Assembly (NCBI RefSeq): GCF_030412965.1
Contig: NZ_JAUHJQ010000001.1
Coordinates: 460,060 to 524,059 of the forward strand
Length of the DNA: 64,000 nt
Reading direction: 5' to 3'
Origin: Nocardioides oceani
Lineage (GTDB): Bacteria > Actinomycetota > Actinomycetes > Propionibacteriales > Nocardioidaceae
The notes below the pieces were generated by a model. The model saw nothing but the letters and a program-made list of their open reading frames with translations. It was not told the origin of the DNA and did no database searches. Of the stretch, positions 16,787-25,073 are shown in pieces; positions within the stretch are counted from its first letter, which is position 1; every line of letters starts with the position of its first letter. A program made the position numbers and the translations under genes.

Positions 16787-17200
16787 ATGGACTGGACCGT
16801 CGGCACCTACGCCGCCTACCTCGTCATCGCCGTCCCGCTCACGATCTGGGTGGCCACCACGTTGTCGCGCAACGGGCGGCTGTTCCTCGAGGACGTCTAC
16901 GCCGGGAACGACGGGCTCGCCGGCGCCGTCAACCGGCTGCTCGTCGTCGGCTTCTACCTGCTCAACCTCGGCTTCGTGAGCCTCTACCTCCGCGTCGGCA
17001 CCGACGTGGTGGACCTGCGCGGCCTGGTCGAGCAGCTCAGCGTCAAGATCGGCGTGGTGACCGTCGTGCTGGGCGTCGTGCACTTCGTCAACGTCTACGT
17101 CTTCAACGCCATCCGCCGCCGGCACCGCATGGAGGAGCTGCGCCGCCCGCCGCTGGAGCCGCAGTCCTACGTCGCCGCGCCGTACCCCGCGGGCGGGTGA
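16787..17200 (+). CDS. Small integral membrane protein of unknown function
   Basis: 137 residues with three predicted membrane segments: about 8-26 (TYAAYLVIAVPLTIWVATT), 50-70 (LLVVGFYLLNLGFVSLYLRV) and 88-110 (IGVVTVVLGVVHFVNVYVF). A basic, Pro-rich cytoplasmic tail follows. I do not recognise a family with a known function. ATG at 16787 is preferred to one at 16772 because AAGGAG lies correctly before it, while 16772 falls inside operator 2. It is the first gene of a three-gene operon with a DCC oxidoreductase (6-bp gap) and TetR. Confidence 0.8.
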   Translation: MDWTVGTYAAYLVIAVPLTIWVATTLSRNGRLFLEDVYAGNDGLAGAVNRLLVVGFYLLNLGFVSLYLRVGTDVVDLRGLVEQLSVKIGVVTVVLGVVHFVNVYVFNAIRRRHRMEELRRPPLEPQSYVAAPYPAGG

Positions 17201-17206
17201 GCGGCC

Positions 17207-17653
17207 GTGGCGGCACCGACGACCGGCATCACCGTGCTCTACGACGCCGGCTGCTCGCTGTGCTCGCGGTTCCGCGACTGGCTGGCGGCGCAGCCGGTGC
17301 TCGTCCGGATGGACCTCGTGGCGGCCGGGTCCGCGGAGGCGCGGTGGCGCTTCCCGACGCTCGACCACGAGCGGACCCTGCTCGAGGTGACGGTAGTCGG
17401 CGACGACGGGGCGCTGTGGACCGGGGAGCACGCCTGGGTGATGTGCCTGTGGGCGACCGCCCGGCACCGGGCGACGGCCGAGCGCCTCGCCCGGCCGCAG
17501 TGGCTGCCGCTCGCCCGCGGCGCGGCGTACAGCGCCGCCGGCCTGCGGCACCTGCTCGGGTCGACCGCCCGGTCCGTGCCGCCCGAGGAGGTGGCCGGCG
17601 GTGACTACCCTGGGCGCTGTGCCGGATCCTGCTCCCCGATCACCGAAGGCTGA
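17207..17653 (+). CDS. DCC-family (DUF393) thiol-disulfide oxidoreductase-like protein
   Basis: 148 residues. It opens with LYDAGCSLCSRFRDWL, the hallmark DxxCxxC-type motif of DUF393 proteins, which have a thioredoxin-like fold and presumed redox activity. A membrane-binding or hydrophobic segment is not obvious. GTG start 6 bp after the membrane protein; the 3' end overlaps the TetR gene by 53 bp. Membrane protein, DCC protein and shared TetR control suggest one small redox-related unit, which is an inference. Confidence 0.8.
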   Translation: MAAPTTGITVLYDAGCSLCSRFRDWLAAQPVLVRMDLVAAGSAEARWRFPTLDHERTLLEVTVVGDDGALWTGEHAWVMCLWATARHRATAERLARPQWLPLARGAAYSAAGLRHLLGSTARSVPPEEVAGGDYPGRCAGSCSPITEG

Positions 17654-18296
17654 GCAGACCCGCACGGCGATCGCCGAGGCCGCGATGCGGCTGTTCCGCT
17701 CCGAGGGCTACGACCGCACGACCATGCGGGCGATCGCCCGGGAGGCCGGGGTCTCGGTGGGCAACGCCTACTACTACTTCGGCTCCAAGGAGCACCTGAT
17801 CCAGGCGTTCTACGACGCCATCCAGGCCGACCACGCGGCGGCCGCCGAGGCGGCGCTGGCCGACGAGCGGGCCTTCGCCGACCGGCTCCGCGCGGTCCTG
17901 CTGGCCTGGCTGGAGGTCGCTCGGCCGCACCACGCCTTCGCCGGGCAGTTCTTCCGCAACGCCGCCGACCCGTCGAGCCCGCTGTCGCCGTTCAGCGCCG
18001 AGTCCGCCCCCGCACGCGAGGCGAGCACCGCGATCTTCGAGCAGGTCGTCGCCGGCTCCGACCTCAAGGTCGCCGCGGGACTGCGGCGCGAGCTGCCCGG
18101 CCTGCTGTGGCTGCTGCAGATGGGCCTGGTCCTCTTCTGGGTGTACGACGCCAGCCCGGACCAGCAGCGCAGCCGGCTGCTCGTGGAGCGCGCGGTCCCG
18201 GTGGTCGACCGGCTCGCGCGGCTCTCGCGCCTGCCGGTGGTCCGCGGCGTGGTCGACGACGTGGTGGGGCTGGTCGGCGCGCTGCGCGAGACCTGA
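17601..18296 (+). CDS. TetR/AcrR family transcriptional regulator
   Basis: 231 residues. The N-terminal TetR HTH (about 15-65) includes GYDRTTMRAIAREAGVSVGN and AYYYFGSKEHL. The C-terminal all-helical ligand-binding half is hydrophobic (LPGLLWLLQMGLVLFWVY). GTG at 17601 has GGAGG 9 bases upstream; GTG at 17619 is the alternative. It overlaps the DCC gene and is therefore in the operon headed by two 14-bp palindromes, consistent with autorepression. The inducer is unknown. Confidence 0.9.
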   Translation: MTTLGAVPDPAPRSPKAEQTRTAIAEAAMRLFRSEGYDRTTMRAIAREAGVSVGNAYYYFGSKEHLIQAFYDAIQADHAAAAEAALADERAFADRLRAVLLAWLEVARPHHAFAGQFFRNAADPSSPLSPFSAESAPAREASTAIFEQVVAGSDLKVAAGLRRELPGLLWLLQMGLVLFWVYDASPDQQRSRLLVERAVPVVDRLARLSRLPVVRGVVDDVVGLVGALRET

Positions 18297-18317
18297 GCCG
18301 CCCGAGCCGTCTGCGGG

Positions 18318-19232
18318 TCAGCCCCGGACGAAGTCGGCGACGACCCGGCCGAGCTCGCGGCCGGCGTCCTCCTGCAGGAAGTGCCCCGCGCGCTCGAGCA
18401 CCGGGTGGTCGCGCCCGGCAGCGCCCGGGACGGTGCGCCGCAGGATCGGGCCCATCGCGCCGGTGATCGGGTCGGAGTCGGAGAAGGCGGTCAGGAACGG
18501 CTTGTCCCAGCGGGTCAGCGCCTGCCACGCCGCGCGGTTGGCCTCGGTCGCGGGGTCGTCGGGCCGGGTCGGCACCAGCAGCGGCATCACCCGCGGGCCC
18601 ACCTTCGACGCCTCGTCCGGGAACGGCGCGTCGTAGGCCGCGCGCACCGCGTCGTCGAGCCCGCGCACGCAGCCCGACGCCACGAGCCGGCCGACGTCGA
18701 GCACCCCGGCGCCCTCCACCGCGCGGCGGAACGCCCACCACACCTCCGGCATGTCGACGTCGCCGGTCGGCAGGCCGGTGTTGGCCGCCACCACGCGGGC
18801 GAACCGGTCGGGGTGCTCGGCGACGAGCCGCAGGCCGATCAGCCCGCCCCAGTCCTGGCCGACCAGCGTCACGTCGGTGAGGCCGAGGTGGTCCAGCGCG
18901 AGCGAGCGGACCCAGGCGACGTGCCGGGCGAAGGAGTGGTCCTCGGGCCGGGTCGGCTTGTCGCTGCGCCCGAACCCGACCAGGTCCGGCACGACCGCCC
19001 GGAGGCCGGCGTCGACGAGCTCCGCGACGACGTGGCGGTAGAGGAACGACCAGGTCGGCTCGCCGTGCAGCAGGAGCACGACGGGCCCGTCGGGCGGGCC
19101 GGCGTCGACGTACGCCATCCGCAGCGTGGCGCCGTCGGGGCCGTCGGGGTCGGGCACCTCGGCGTACGCCGGCTCCCAGGGAAAGTCGGGCAGGTCGGCG
19201 AAGCGGTCCTCGGGGGTGCGGTGCGTCTCCAT
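18318..19232 (-). CDS. Haloalkane dehalogenase (alpha/beta hydrolase, HLD-I type)
   Basis: 304 residues. The nucleophile Asp127 is followed by the halide-binding Trp128 in LVGQDWGG, the oxyanion region is LLLHGEPTWS, the cap carries EVWWAFRR, an acid lies in FSDSDPITG (about D252 or D254) and the catalytic His284 is in ERAGHFLQED. This matches HLD-I dehalogenases, which hydrolyse a carbon-halogen bond to an alcohol and halide. Epoxide hydrolase is less likely given the DW pair and the cap Trp. It starts at ATG 19232 in a TGATG overlap with the DsbA-like gene, so the two are translationally coupled. Confidence 0.88.
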   Translation of the reverse strand: METHRTPEDRFADLPDFPWEPAYAEVPDPDGPDGATLRMAYVDAGPPDGPVVLLLHGEPTWSFLYRHVVAELVDAGLRAVVPDLVGFGRSDKPTRPEDHSFARHVAWVRSLALDHLGLTDVTLVGQDWGGLIGLRLVAEHPDRFARVVAANTGLPTGDVDMPEVWWAFRRAVEGAGVLDVGRLVASGCVRGLDDAVRAAYDAPFPDEASKVGPRVMPLLVPTRPDDPATEANRAAWQALTRWDKPFLTAFSDSDPITGAMGPILRRTVPGAAGRDHPVLERAGHFLQEDAGRELGRVVADFVRG

Positions 19233-19936
19233 CAGCGGTGCTGCCTCCTGCTCCCGGCGTGCCAGTCGTCCTCGACGCCCGCGCCGTCCGGCTCCACGCC
19301 GAACGAGCGCAGCTGCGGGCGCTCGCGCAGGCTGCGCTTGAGCTCGGCGAAGCCGGGGAAGGACGCCAGCCCCACGACGTGGTCCCACAGCCGGGCCGCG
19401 TCCTCCGGTGCGGGCAGCCGGCTGATGACCGGCCCGAAGAACCCCGGCCCGTCGGCCACCGCGATGATCGGCGTCCCGACGTCCTTGCCGGTGATCGCCA
19501 GTGCCTCGTCGGTCTCGGCCTGCAGCTGCGCGTCGCGCGCGGCGTCGTCGAGCACCGCGACCAGGCCGGCCGGCAGCCCGGCCTCCGCCAGCACCGGCGC
19601 GAGGTACGCCGCGGTGCCCCGCGTCTCGCGCCCGGTCGGCTCGGCGTCGTGGATGCGGCGGCCGAGCAGCTCGTAGAGCCGGGCCACCGCCTCCGGGCCG
19701 TGGTCCTCGCGCACCTGCGCGCACACCCGCAGCAGGCGCAGGCCGGCGGTGTGGCCGGCCTCGTAGTCCGGCGGGAACTGCGCGTCGTAGTCGACGTCCT
19801 TGTTGAGCAGGCGCAACGAGATGAAGCGCCACTCGACGGCGAGCCCGCGCTGCCGCTGGACCTCGCGGACCCACTCGCTGGTCAACCACGCGAACGGGCA
19901 GACGGGGTCGAACCAGAACCGGACGTCGGCGGTCAT
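19232..19936 (-). CDS. DsbA-family oxidoreductase, mycothiol-dependent nitroreductase type
   Basis: 234 residues with a thioredoxin fold and long helical insertion. The active site reads DPVCPFAWLTSEW: Cys13 is kept but the usual second Cys is Ala16. It resembles the Rv2466c group (CPWC there), whose members work through mycothiol. A one-Cys site would need a mycothiol mixed disulfide. The cis-Pro loop VGTPIIAV is present. ATG at 19936; the stop overlaps the dehalogenase start. Coupling to a dehalogenase suggests a shared detoxification role, by inference. Confidence 0.83.
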   Translation of the reverse strand: MTADVRFWFDPVCPFAWLTSEWVREVQRQRGLAVEWRFISLRLLNKDVDYDAQFPPDYEAGHTAGLRLLRVCAQVREDHGPEAVARLYELLGRRIHDAEPTGRETRGTAAYLAPVLAEAGLPAGLVAVLDDAARDAQLQAETDEALAITGKDVGTPIIAVADGPGFFGPVISRLPAPEDAARLWDHVVGLASFPGFAELKRSLRERPQLRSFGVEPDGAGVEDDWHAGSRRQHR

Positions 19937-19950
19937 GGCACCCGAGTGTG

Positions 19951-20754
19951 TCAGGAGCCCTCGGCGAGCGCCCGCGAGCGGTCGCGGGCGGCCTCCATCG
20001 CGGCGAGGAACGCGGCGCGGACCCGGTGGATCTCCAGCTCCCGCAGCGCCGAGGCGGTCGTGCCCGCCGGCGAGGTGACCTGCTCGCGCAGCACGGTGGG
20101 GTGGGTGCCGGTCTCGCGCAGCATCTTGGCCGAGCCGACGAGGGTCTGGATGACCAGGTCCGAGGCGGTGGCCCGCGGCAGGCCGAGGTGCACGCCGGCC
20201 TCGATCATCGACTCCACGACGAAGAAGATGTACGCCGGCCCCGACCCGCTGATCGCCGTCACCGCGTCCTGCTGCCGCTCAGGGATCCGCACGACCCGCC
20301 CGACCGAGCCCATCAGCGACTCGGCCTCGGCGAGGTCGGCCTCGGAGCAGTGCGACCCCGGGGAGACCGCGGCCATCCCCTCGTCAACCAGCGCCGGGGT
20401 GTTGGGCATGACCCGCACGACCGCGACGCCCTCGGGCACGCGCTGCTCGATGAACCCGGTGGTGATGCCCGCGGCGAGCGAGACGAGCAGCTGGCCCGGC
20501 CGGAGCACCGGCGCCACCTCGGCCAGCACGTCGGCCATGTCCTGCGGCTTGACGACCAGCATGACGGTGTCGGCCGCGGCGGCCGCCTCGACGTTGGGCA
20601 CCACGGCGACGCCGTACCGCTCCTCCAGCTCGCGGGCGCGCTCGCTGCGCTTCTCCCCGACCATGAGGTCGTCCACGCGTCGCCCGGCCCGGACCAGCCC
20701 GGAGAGCAGGGTCTCGCCCATGACACCGGCGCCGATGATCGCGGTCTGCGACAC
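19951..20754 (-). CDS. proC: Pyrroline-5-carboxylate reductase
   Basis: Last step of proline synthesis: NAD(P)H reduction of pyrroline-5-carboxylate. 267 residues. The Rossmann loop is TAIIGAGVMGETLLSG; VKPQDM and VRVMPNTPALVDEGM follow. The C-terminal family signature lies in VTAISGSGPAYIF and VTSPAGTTASALREL. GTG start at 20754, 10 bp after proline dehydrogenase on the same strand. It is the last gene of ppx-isomerase-proline dehydrogenase-proC. Confidence 0.95.
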   Translation of the reverse strand: MSQTAIIGAGVMGETLLSGLVRAGRRVDDLMVGEKRSERARELEERYGVAVVPNVEAAAAADTVMLVVKPQDMADVLAEVAPVLRPGQLLVSLAAGITTGFIEQRVPEGVAVVRVMPNTPALVDEGMAAVSPGSHCSEADLAEAESLMGSVGRVVRIPERQQDAVTAISGSGPAYIFFVVESMIEAGVHLGLPRATASDLVIQTLVGSAKMLRETGTHPTVLREQVTSPAGTTASALRELEIHRVRAAFLAAMEAARDRSRALAEGS

Positions 20755-20764
20755 GGGTTCGCTC

Positions 20765-21712
20765 CTAGCTCTTGGAGATCAGTGACCGGAGGAAGAATGT
20801 CAGGTTCTGCGGACGCTCGGCGAGGCGCCGCATGAGGTAGCCGTACCACTCGCCGCCGTAGGGCAGGTAGACCCGCACCGTCTCCCCCGCCCCGGCCAGC
20901 CGCCGCTGCTCCTCGGGCCGGATGCCGTAGAGCATCTGGAACTCGTAGGTCCCCCGCTCGCGGCCGTACCTGCTGGCCAGCGACGAGGCGATCTCGACCA
21001 TCCGCGGGTCGTGGGTGGCGATCATCGGGTAGCCCTGGCCGGCCAGCAGGATCTTCAGGCAGCGGACGTAGGCGGTGTCGACGTCGAGCCGGGACTGGTA
21101 GGCGACCTCCTCCGGCTCGTCGTAGGCGCCCTTGCACAGGCGCACGCGCGAGCCCTCGTGGGCCAGCTCGCGGCAGTCGGCCTCGGTGCGGTGGAGGTAG
21201 GCCTGCAGCACCGCGCCGGTCTCGGGGAAGTCCTTGCGCAGGTCGCGCAGGACCGCCAGCGTCGAGTCGGTGGTGGTGTGGTCCTCCATGTCCAGGGTGA
21301 CCGTGGTGCCGGCGTTCCGGGCGGCGCGGCAGATCCGGCGCGCGTTCTCGAGCGCGACCTGGTGGCCGGTGCCGCGCTCGGAGCGCTCCAGCGCCTGGCC
21401 GATGGCCGACAGCTTCACCGAGACCTCGGCGTGCCGCGCGAGCCCGCGGGCCGAGAGCTGGGCCAGCAGCTCGACGTACGCCTCGACGGTGGCGTCGGCC
21501 TGCGCGAGGTCGGTGGTGTCCTCGCCGAGGAAGTCGAGGGTCACCTTGAGACCGCCGTCGACCAGCTCGGCGGACGTCGCGACCGCCGCGTCCGTCGTCT
21601 CCCCGGGCACGTAGCTGCGGACGATGCCGCTGGAGACGGGCATGGTGCTGACGAGCCTGCGGACCGCGTCGCTGCGGGAGAGCAGGAGGAGCGGCTGACG
21701 GAGCACGGACAT
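20765..21712 (-). CDS. putB: Proline dehydrogenase
   Basis: 315 residues of a monofunctional PRODH barrel that oxidises proline to pyrroline-5-carboxylate with FAD. Recognisable segments are VSVKLSAIGQAL, VTLDMEDHTTTD, AYLHRTEADC, RVRLCKGAYDEPEEVAY, EFQMLYGIRPEEQRRL, VRVYLPYGGEWYGYLMRRLAERPQN. The P5C dehydrogenase partner is not in the window. It sits directly before proC, which runs the opposite reaction. Start ATG at 21712. Confidence 0.92.
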   Translation of the reverse strand: MSVLRQPLLLLSRSDAVRRLVSTMPVSSGIVRSYVPGETTDAAVATSAELVDGGLKVTLDFLGEDTTDLAQADATVEAYVELLAQLSARGLARHAEVSVKLSAIGQALERSERGTGHQVALENARRICRAARNAGTTVTLDMEDHTTTDSTLAVLRDLRKDFPETGAVLQAYLHRTEADCRELAHEGSRVRLCKGAYDEPEEVAYQSRLDVDTAYVRCLKILLAGQGYPMIATHDPRMVEIASSLASRYGRERGTYEFQMLYGIRPEEQRRLAGAGETVRVYLPYGGEWYGYLMRRLAERPQNLTFFLRSLISKS

Positions 21713-21743
21713 GCTGTGGAGGGTACGTCGGCGGGCGGGACGC

Positions 21744-22538
21744 TCAGCCCGCCGCCACCGCGAGGTGCTCGCGGGCGAACTCCAGCGACTCGCGCAGGTC
21801 GGCCTCGCGCTCCTCGCGGGTGCTGCAGCGGCGGGTGTTGATCTCCAGCACCACCTCGCCGGAGAACCCCCTGCGGGCCAGGTGGCGGAGGAACCCGGCG
21901 GCGTCCATGGCGCCGCGGCCCGGGACCAGGTGCTCGTCCTTGGCCGAGCCGGTGCCGTCGGTCAGGTGGACGTGCCGCAGCCGGGGGCCGAGGCGCTCGG
22001 CCATCGCCACGGGGTCGGTCTGGGCGATGGCGGCGTGGGAGAGGTCGATGACGGTGTTGGCGTAGGGCTCGGACGAGGGGTCCCAGCCCGGGAGGTACAT
22101 CTCCACGCCGCGCTTCTGGCTGGCCCGCCAGGGATACATGTTCTCCACCGCGAACGCGATGCCCGTCGACTCCTCCAGCGCAGCGATGCCGTCGACGAAG
22201 CCGGCGGCGTACTCCTTCTGCCAGCGGAACGGCGGGTGGACCACCACGACCTCCGCGCCGACCTCGTGGGCCATCTCGGCCGAGCGCTGCAGCTTCGCCC
22301 ACGGCTCGGTCCCCCACACGCGCTGGGTGAACAGCAGGGTCGGCGCGTGGATCGCCGAGACCGGCATGCCGTGGTGCTCGGAGAGCCGCTTGACCATCTC
22401 CGGCTGCTGGCTGACCCGGTCCAGCGCCACCATCACCTCGACGGCGTCGTAGCCCAGCTGGGACGCCCACCCGAAGGCGTGCGCGGCCGTCTCGGGGTAG
22501 ACCGAGGACGTCGAGAGACCGATCCGGGGCACCGTCAC
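21744..22538 (-). CDS. Sugar phosphate isomerase/epimerase family (TIM barrel)
   Basis: 264 residues of the xylose isomerase-like AP-endonuclease-2 fold. Likely metal-site residues lie in [33 protein letters not shown] and EVVLEINTR. The substrate is unknown; the mycobacterial relative (Rv0498 position) is also uncharacterised. GTG start overlaps the ppx stop (GTGA), so it is translationally coupled to the exopolyphosphatase-like gene. A later GTG (22532) is possible. Confidence 0.82.
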   Translation of the reverse strand: MTVPRIGLSTSSVYPETAAHAFGWASQLGYDAVEVMVALDRVSQQPEMVKRLSEHHGMPVSAIHAPTLLFTQRVWGTEPWAKLQRSAEMAHEVGAEVVVVHPPFRWQKEYAAGFVDGIAALEESTGIAFAVENMYPWRASQKRGVEMYLPGWDPSSEPYANTVIDLSHAAIAQTDPVAMAERLGPRLRHVHLTDGTGSAKDEHLVPGRGAMDAAGFLRHLARRGFSGEVVLEINTRRCSTREEREADLRESLEFAREHLAVAAG

Positions 22539-23476
22539 TGCGCGTCCAGCACGCTCAGGGCGTCGAGCCGCTCGAGGATGACGCCCTCGCGCAGCGCCCA
22601 CGGGCAGATCTCCAGCGCGGCGAGGTCGAAGATGTCCATGCAGGCCTCCGCCACCAGCGCTCCCGGCACGATCTGGTGGGCACGGCTCGCCGAGACGCCC
22701 GGCAGCCCGGCGAGCTCGGCGGGCTCCATCGCGGCCAGCTTCGGCAGCCACTCGCGCAGGGCGTCCAGCGGCAGCGAGCGCGCGACGAGCAGCCCGTCCG
22801 CCGAGGGCGCCGCGCCGCAGATCCGCGCCAGCGACCGGAACGTCTTGGAGGTGGCCGCCGCACGGTCGGGCCGCCCCGCGCGCAGCAGCTGGCCGGCGTC
22901 CCGGGCGATCTCGGCGCGCACCTGCCGGCGCAGGGCCCGCACGGTGTCCTCGTCCACGGCGCCGCCGGTCAGGTGGGTCCGGGCCAGCCGGGCCGCGCCG
23001 AGCGGGAGGGACCAGGCGACGTCGGGCGCCTCCTCGGAGCCGGCCGCGATCTCCAGCGAGCCGCCCCCGATGTCGAAGACCGCCAGCCGCCCGGCCGACC
23101 AGCCGAACCACCGGCGCACCGCGAGGAAGGTCAGCCGCGCCTCGTCCTCGCCGGAGAGCACCCCGATGTCGACGCCGGTGCGCTCGCGGACGTGGCGCAG
23201 GACGGCGTCGGAGTTCGTGGCGTCGCGGACCGCCGAGGTGGCGAACGCCAGCATCCCCTCGCAGCCCTTCTCCTCGGCGACGACCAGCGCCTCGGCGGTG
23301 AACGCCGTCAGCGCCTCGATGCCGTCCGCACCCACCGCGCCGGCGGCGTCGAGGTGCTCGGCCAGGCGCAGCGGCCGCTTGAAGGAGCTCGCCGGCAGCG
23401 GCGGCGCGCCCCCGTGGGCGTCGACGACCAGCAGGTGACCGGTGTTGGACCCGATGTCCAGGACGCCCAGGCGCAT
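22535..23476 (-). CDS. ppx: Ppx/GppA-type exopolyphosphatase
   Basis: 313 residues of the actin-like ASKHA fold. The phosphate loops are [17 protein letters not shown] at the start and [17 protein letters not shown] conserved Glu/Arg segment, [12 protein letters not shown], lies between. The short form lacks C-terminal domains of E. coli Ppx and resembles M. tuberculosis Ppx1 (Rv0496). It likely hydrolyses polyphosphate or pppGpp. ATG at 23476; first gene of the operon ending in proC. The Cys-rich gene is divergent, 34 bp away. Confidence 0.88.
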   Translation of the reverse strand: MRLGVLDIGSNTGHLLVVDAHGGAPPLPASSFKRPLRLAEHLDAAGAVGADGIEALTAFTAEALVVAEEKGCEGMLAFATSAVRDATNSDAVLRHVRERTGVDIGVLSGEDEARLTFLAVRRWFGWSAGRLAVFDIGGGSLEIAAGSEEAPDVAWSLPLGAARLARTHLTGGAVDEDTVRALRRQVRAEIARDAGQLLRAGRPDRAAATSKTFRSLARICGAAPSADGLLVARSLPLDALREWLPKLAAMEPAELAGLPGVSASRAHQIVPGALVAEACMDIFDLAALEICPWALREGVILERLDALSVLDAQ

Positions 23477-23510
23477 GGGCGCCAACCTACTCGCCCGTAC
23501 CCTGGCGCCC

Positions 23511-24299
23511 GTGCCGGAAGTGGACCTCGTCTTTCCCCGCGCCTGGGTGGAGTTCGCCAACCCCGACGACCCCTCGGAGGTCGTGCGCGCCGACCTGACC
23601 TGGCTGACCTCGGCCTACACCTGCATCTTCGGCCGCGGGTGCGCCGGCATCTACGCCGACGCCCCGGACGTCGGCTGCTGCACGCTGGGCGCCCACTTCG
23701 CCGACGAGGCCGACGAGGAGCGGGTCGCGGAGTTCGTCGAGCTGCTCGACGAGGACCTCTGGCAGCTCAAGCCGGCCGGCCGCGCCGTGGAGCGCTCGGA
23801 CTGGGTCGAGGTCGACGACGAGGGCGAGCGCAAGACGCGCACCGTCGTCGTCGACGACCAGCAGGCCTGCGTCTTCCACAACCGCCCCGACTTCGCCCCG
23901 GCCTCCGGCGGCCCCGGCAGCGGCGGCGCGGGCTGCGCGCTGCACGCGCTGGCCTACGTGCTGGGCCGCAACCCGCTCGAGACCAAGCCGGACGTCTGCT
24001 GGCAGCTGCCGATCCGCCGCACGTTCCGCGAGGTCGAGCGCCCCGACGGGACGTCCTACACCGAGGTCTCGATCGGCGAGTACGACCGGCGCGGGTGGGG
24101 CCCGGGCGGCCACGACCTGGACTGGTACTGCACCGGCAACACCGAGGCCCACGTCGCCGTCGAGCCGCTCTACCTCACCTCCGCGGCCGAGCTGGTCGCG
24201 CTCGTCGGCCAGGCGGCGTACGACCAGCTGGCGCGGCACTGCGACGCGCACGTGCGCTCCCGCTCGGCGCTCGCGATCCACCCCGCCAGCCCGTCCTGA
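23511..24299 (+). CDS. Conserved Cys-rich protein of unknown function (Rv0495c-like)
   Basis: 262 residues. Conserved cysteines occur in [41 protein letters not shown] and WYCTGN. The pattern is suggestive of a metal or Fe-S site like that of YkgJ/DUF3109 proteins, but I cannot place it firmly. GTG at 23511 is chosen because the protein then begins [12 protein letters not shown]; a longer ATG start would overlap the ppx coding region. The same gene lies divergent to ppx in mycobacteria. Confidence 0.75.
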   Translation: MPEVDLVFPRAWVEFANPDDPSEVVRADLTWLTSAYTCIFGRGCAGIYADAPDVGCCTLGAHFADEADEERVAEFVELLDEDLWQLKPAGRAVERSDWVEVDDEGERKTRTVVVDDQQACVFHNRPDFAPASGGPGSGGAGCALHALAYVLGRNPLETKPDVCWQLPIRRTFREVERPDGTSYTEVSIGEYDRRGWGPGGHDLDWYCTGNTEAHVAVEPLYLTSAAELVALVGQAAYDQLARHCDAHVRSRSALAIHPASPS

Positions 24300-24346
24300 G
24301 CGCTTCCTGACCCTGGCGCAGGCCCTTCCCGGGGGCCGGACCGAGT

Positions 24347-24403
24347 GGTCGCGGACACACGAGACCTCTCGACGTCAAGAGACCGCGACCCCAGTGTCGG
24401 GGT
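24347..24403 (+). terminator. Inverted repeats between Cys-rich and VOC genes
   Basis: GGTCGCGG (24347-24354) and CCGCGACC (24383-24390) are perfect complements around an imperfect inner TCTC/GAGA stem. ACCCC/GGGGT (24388-24392 and 24399-24403) gives a second, partly exclusive hairpin. The 133-bp gap holds nothing else obvious. It could be a terminator for the upstream gene or a structured leader of the VOC gene; the overlapping stems permit a switch. Confidence 0.4.
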
Positions 24404-24432
24404 GATCTGCGACTCTCCCGCACAATCCCGAC

Positions 24433-25071
24433 ATGCGCCTGGACCATCTGTCGTACGCCGCAGGACCCGATGGCCTGGCCAGCACCGCCCAGCGCATCGG
24501 GGGACTGCTCGGCCGGGAGTTCAGTGACGGAGGCGTGCACCCGCGCTTCGGCACCCGGAACATGACCCTCGCCCTCGACGGGGGCACCTACCTCGAGATC
24601 GTCGAGGTGCTCGACCACCCCGCCTCGGACAAGGCCCCCTTCGGCCAGGCCGTCCGCGCCCGCTCCGCCCTCGGCGGCGGCTGGCTCGGCTGGGTCGTGG
24701 CCGTCCCCGACATCGCCCCCGTGGAGGCCCGGCTCGGCCGGCAGGCCGCCCAGGGCAACCGGCACCGCCCCGACGGCACCGAGCTGCGCTGGAAGCAGAT
24801 CGGCGTCAACGGGCTCATCGCCGACCCGCAGCTGCCGTTCTTCGTCGAGTGGGAGAGCCCCGCGGAGCTCCACCCGTCGGCCGGCGCGTCCGCCGACTGG
24901 TCGCTGGCCTGCCTGGAGATCGCCGGCGACCCGCAGCGGGTCAGCGAGTGGCTCGGCGAGACCGTCGACGCCCCGCTCGAGGACGTCAAGGTCGACTGGG
25001 TCGCCCCGCACGGCACGCCCGGCATCATCGCCGCGCAGGTCGCCACCCCGAACGGGCTCGTCCGCCTCTGA
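24433..25071 (+). CDS. Glyoxalase-like (VOC fold) protein
   Basis: 212 residues starting MRLDHLSYAAG and containing FGTRNMTLALDGGTYLEIVEV, which resembles the glyoxalase-like domain PF13468. The second half (PSAGASADWSLACLEIAGD) repeats the fold. Metal ligands of true glyoxalase I (His/Glu pairs) are partly visible (His5, Glu near 56). No substrate can be named. The methyltransferase begins 2 bp after its stop, so they are probably co-translated. Both seem accessory to the surrounding conserved backbone. Confidence 0.75.
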   Translation: MRLDHLSYAAGPDGLASTAQRIGGLLGREFSDGGVHPRFGTRNMTLALDGGTYLEIVEVLDHPASDKAPFGQAVRARSALGGGWLGWVVAVPDIAPVEARLGRQAAQGNRHRPDGTELRWKQIGVNGLIADPQLPFFVEWESPAELHPSAGASADWSLACLEIAGDPQRVSEWLGETVDAPLEDVKVDWVAPHGTPGIIAAQVATPNGLVRL

Positions 25072-25073
25072 GG

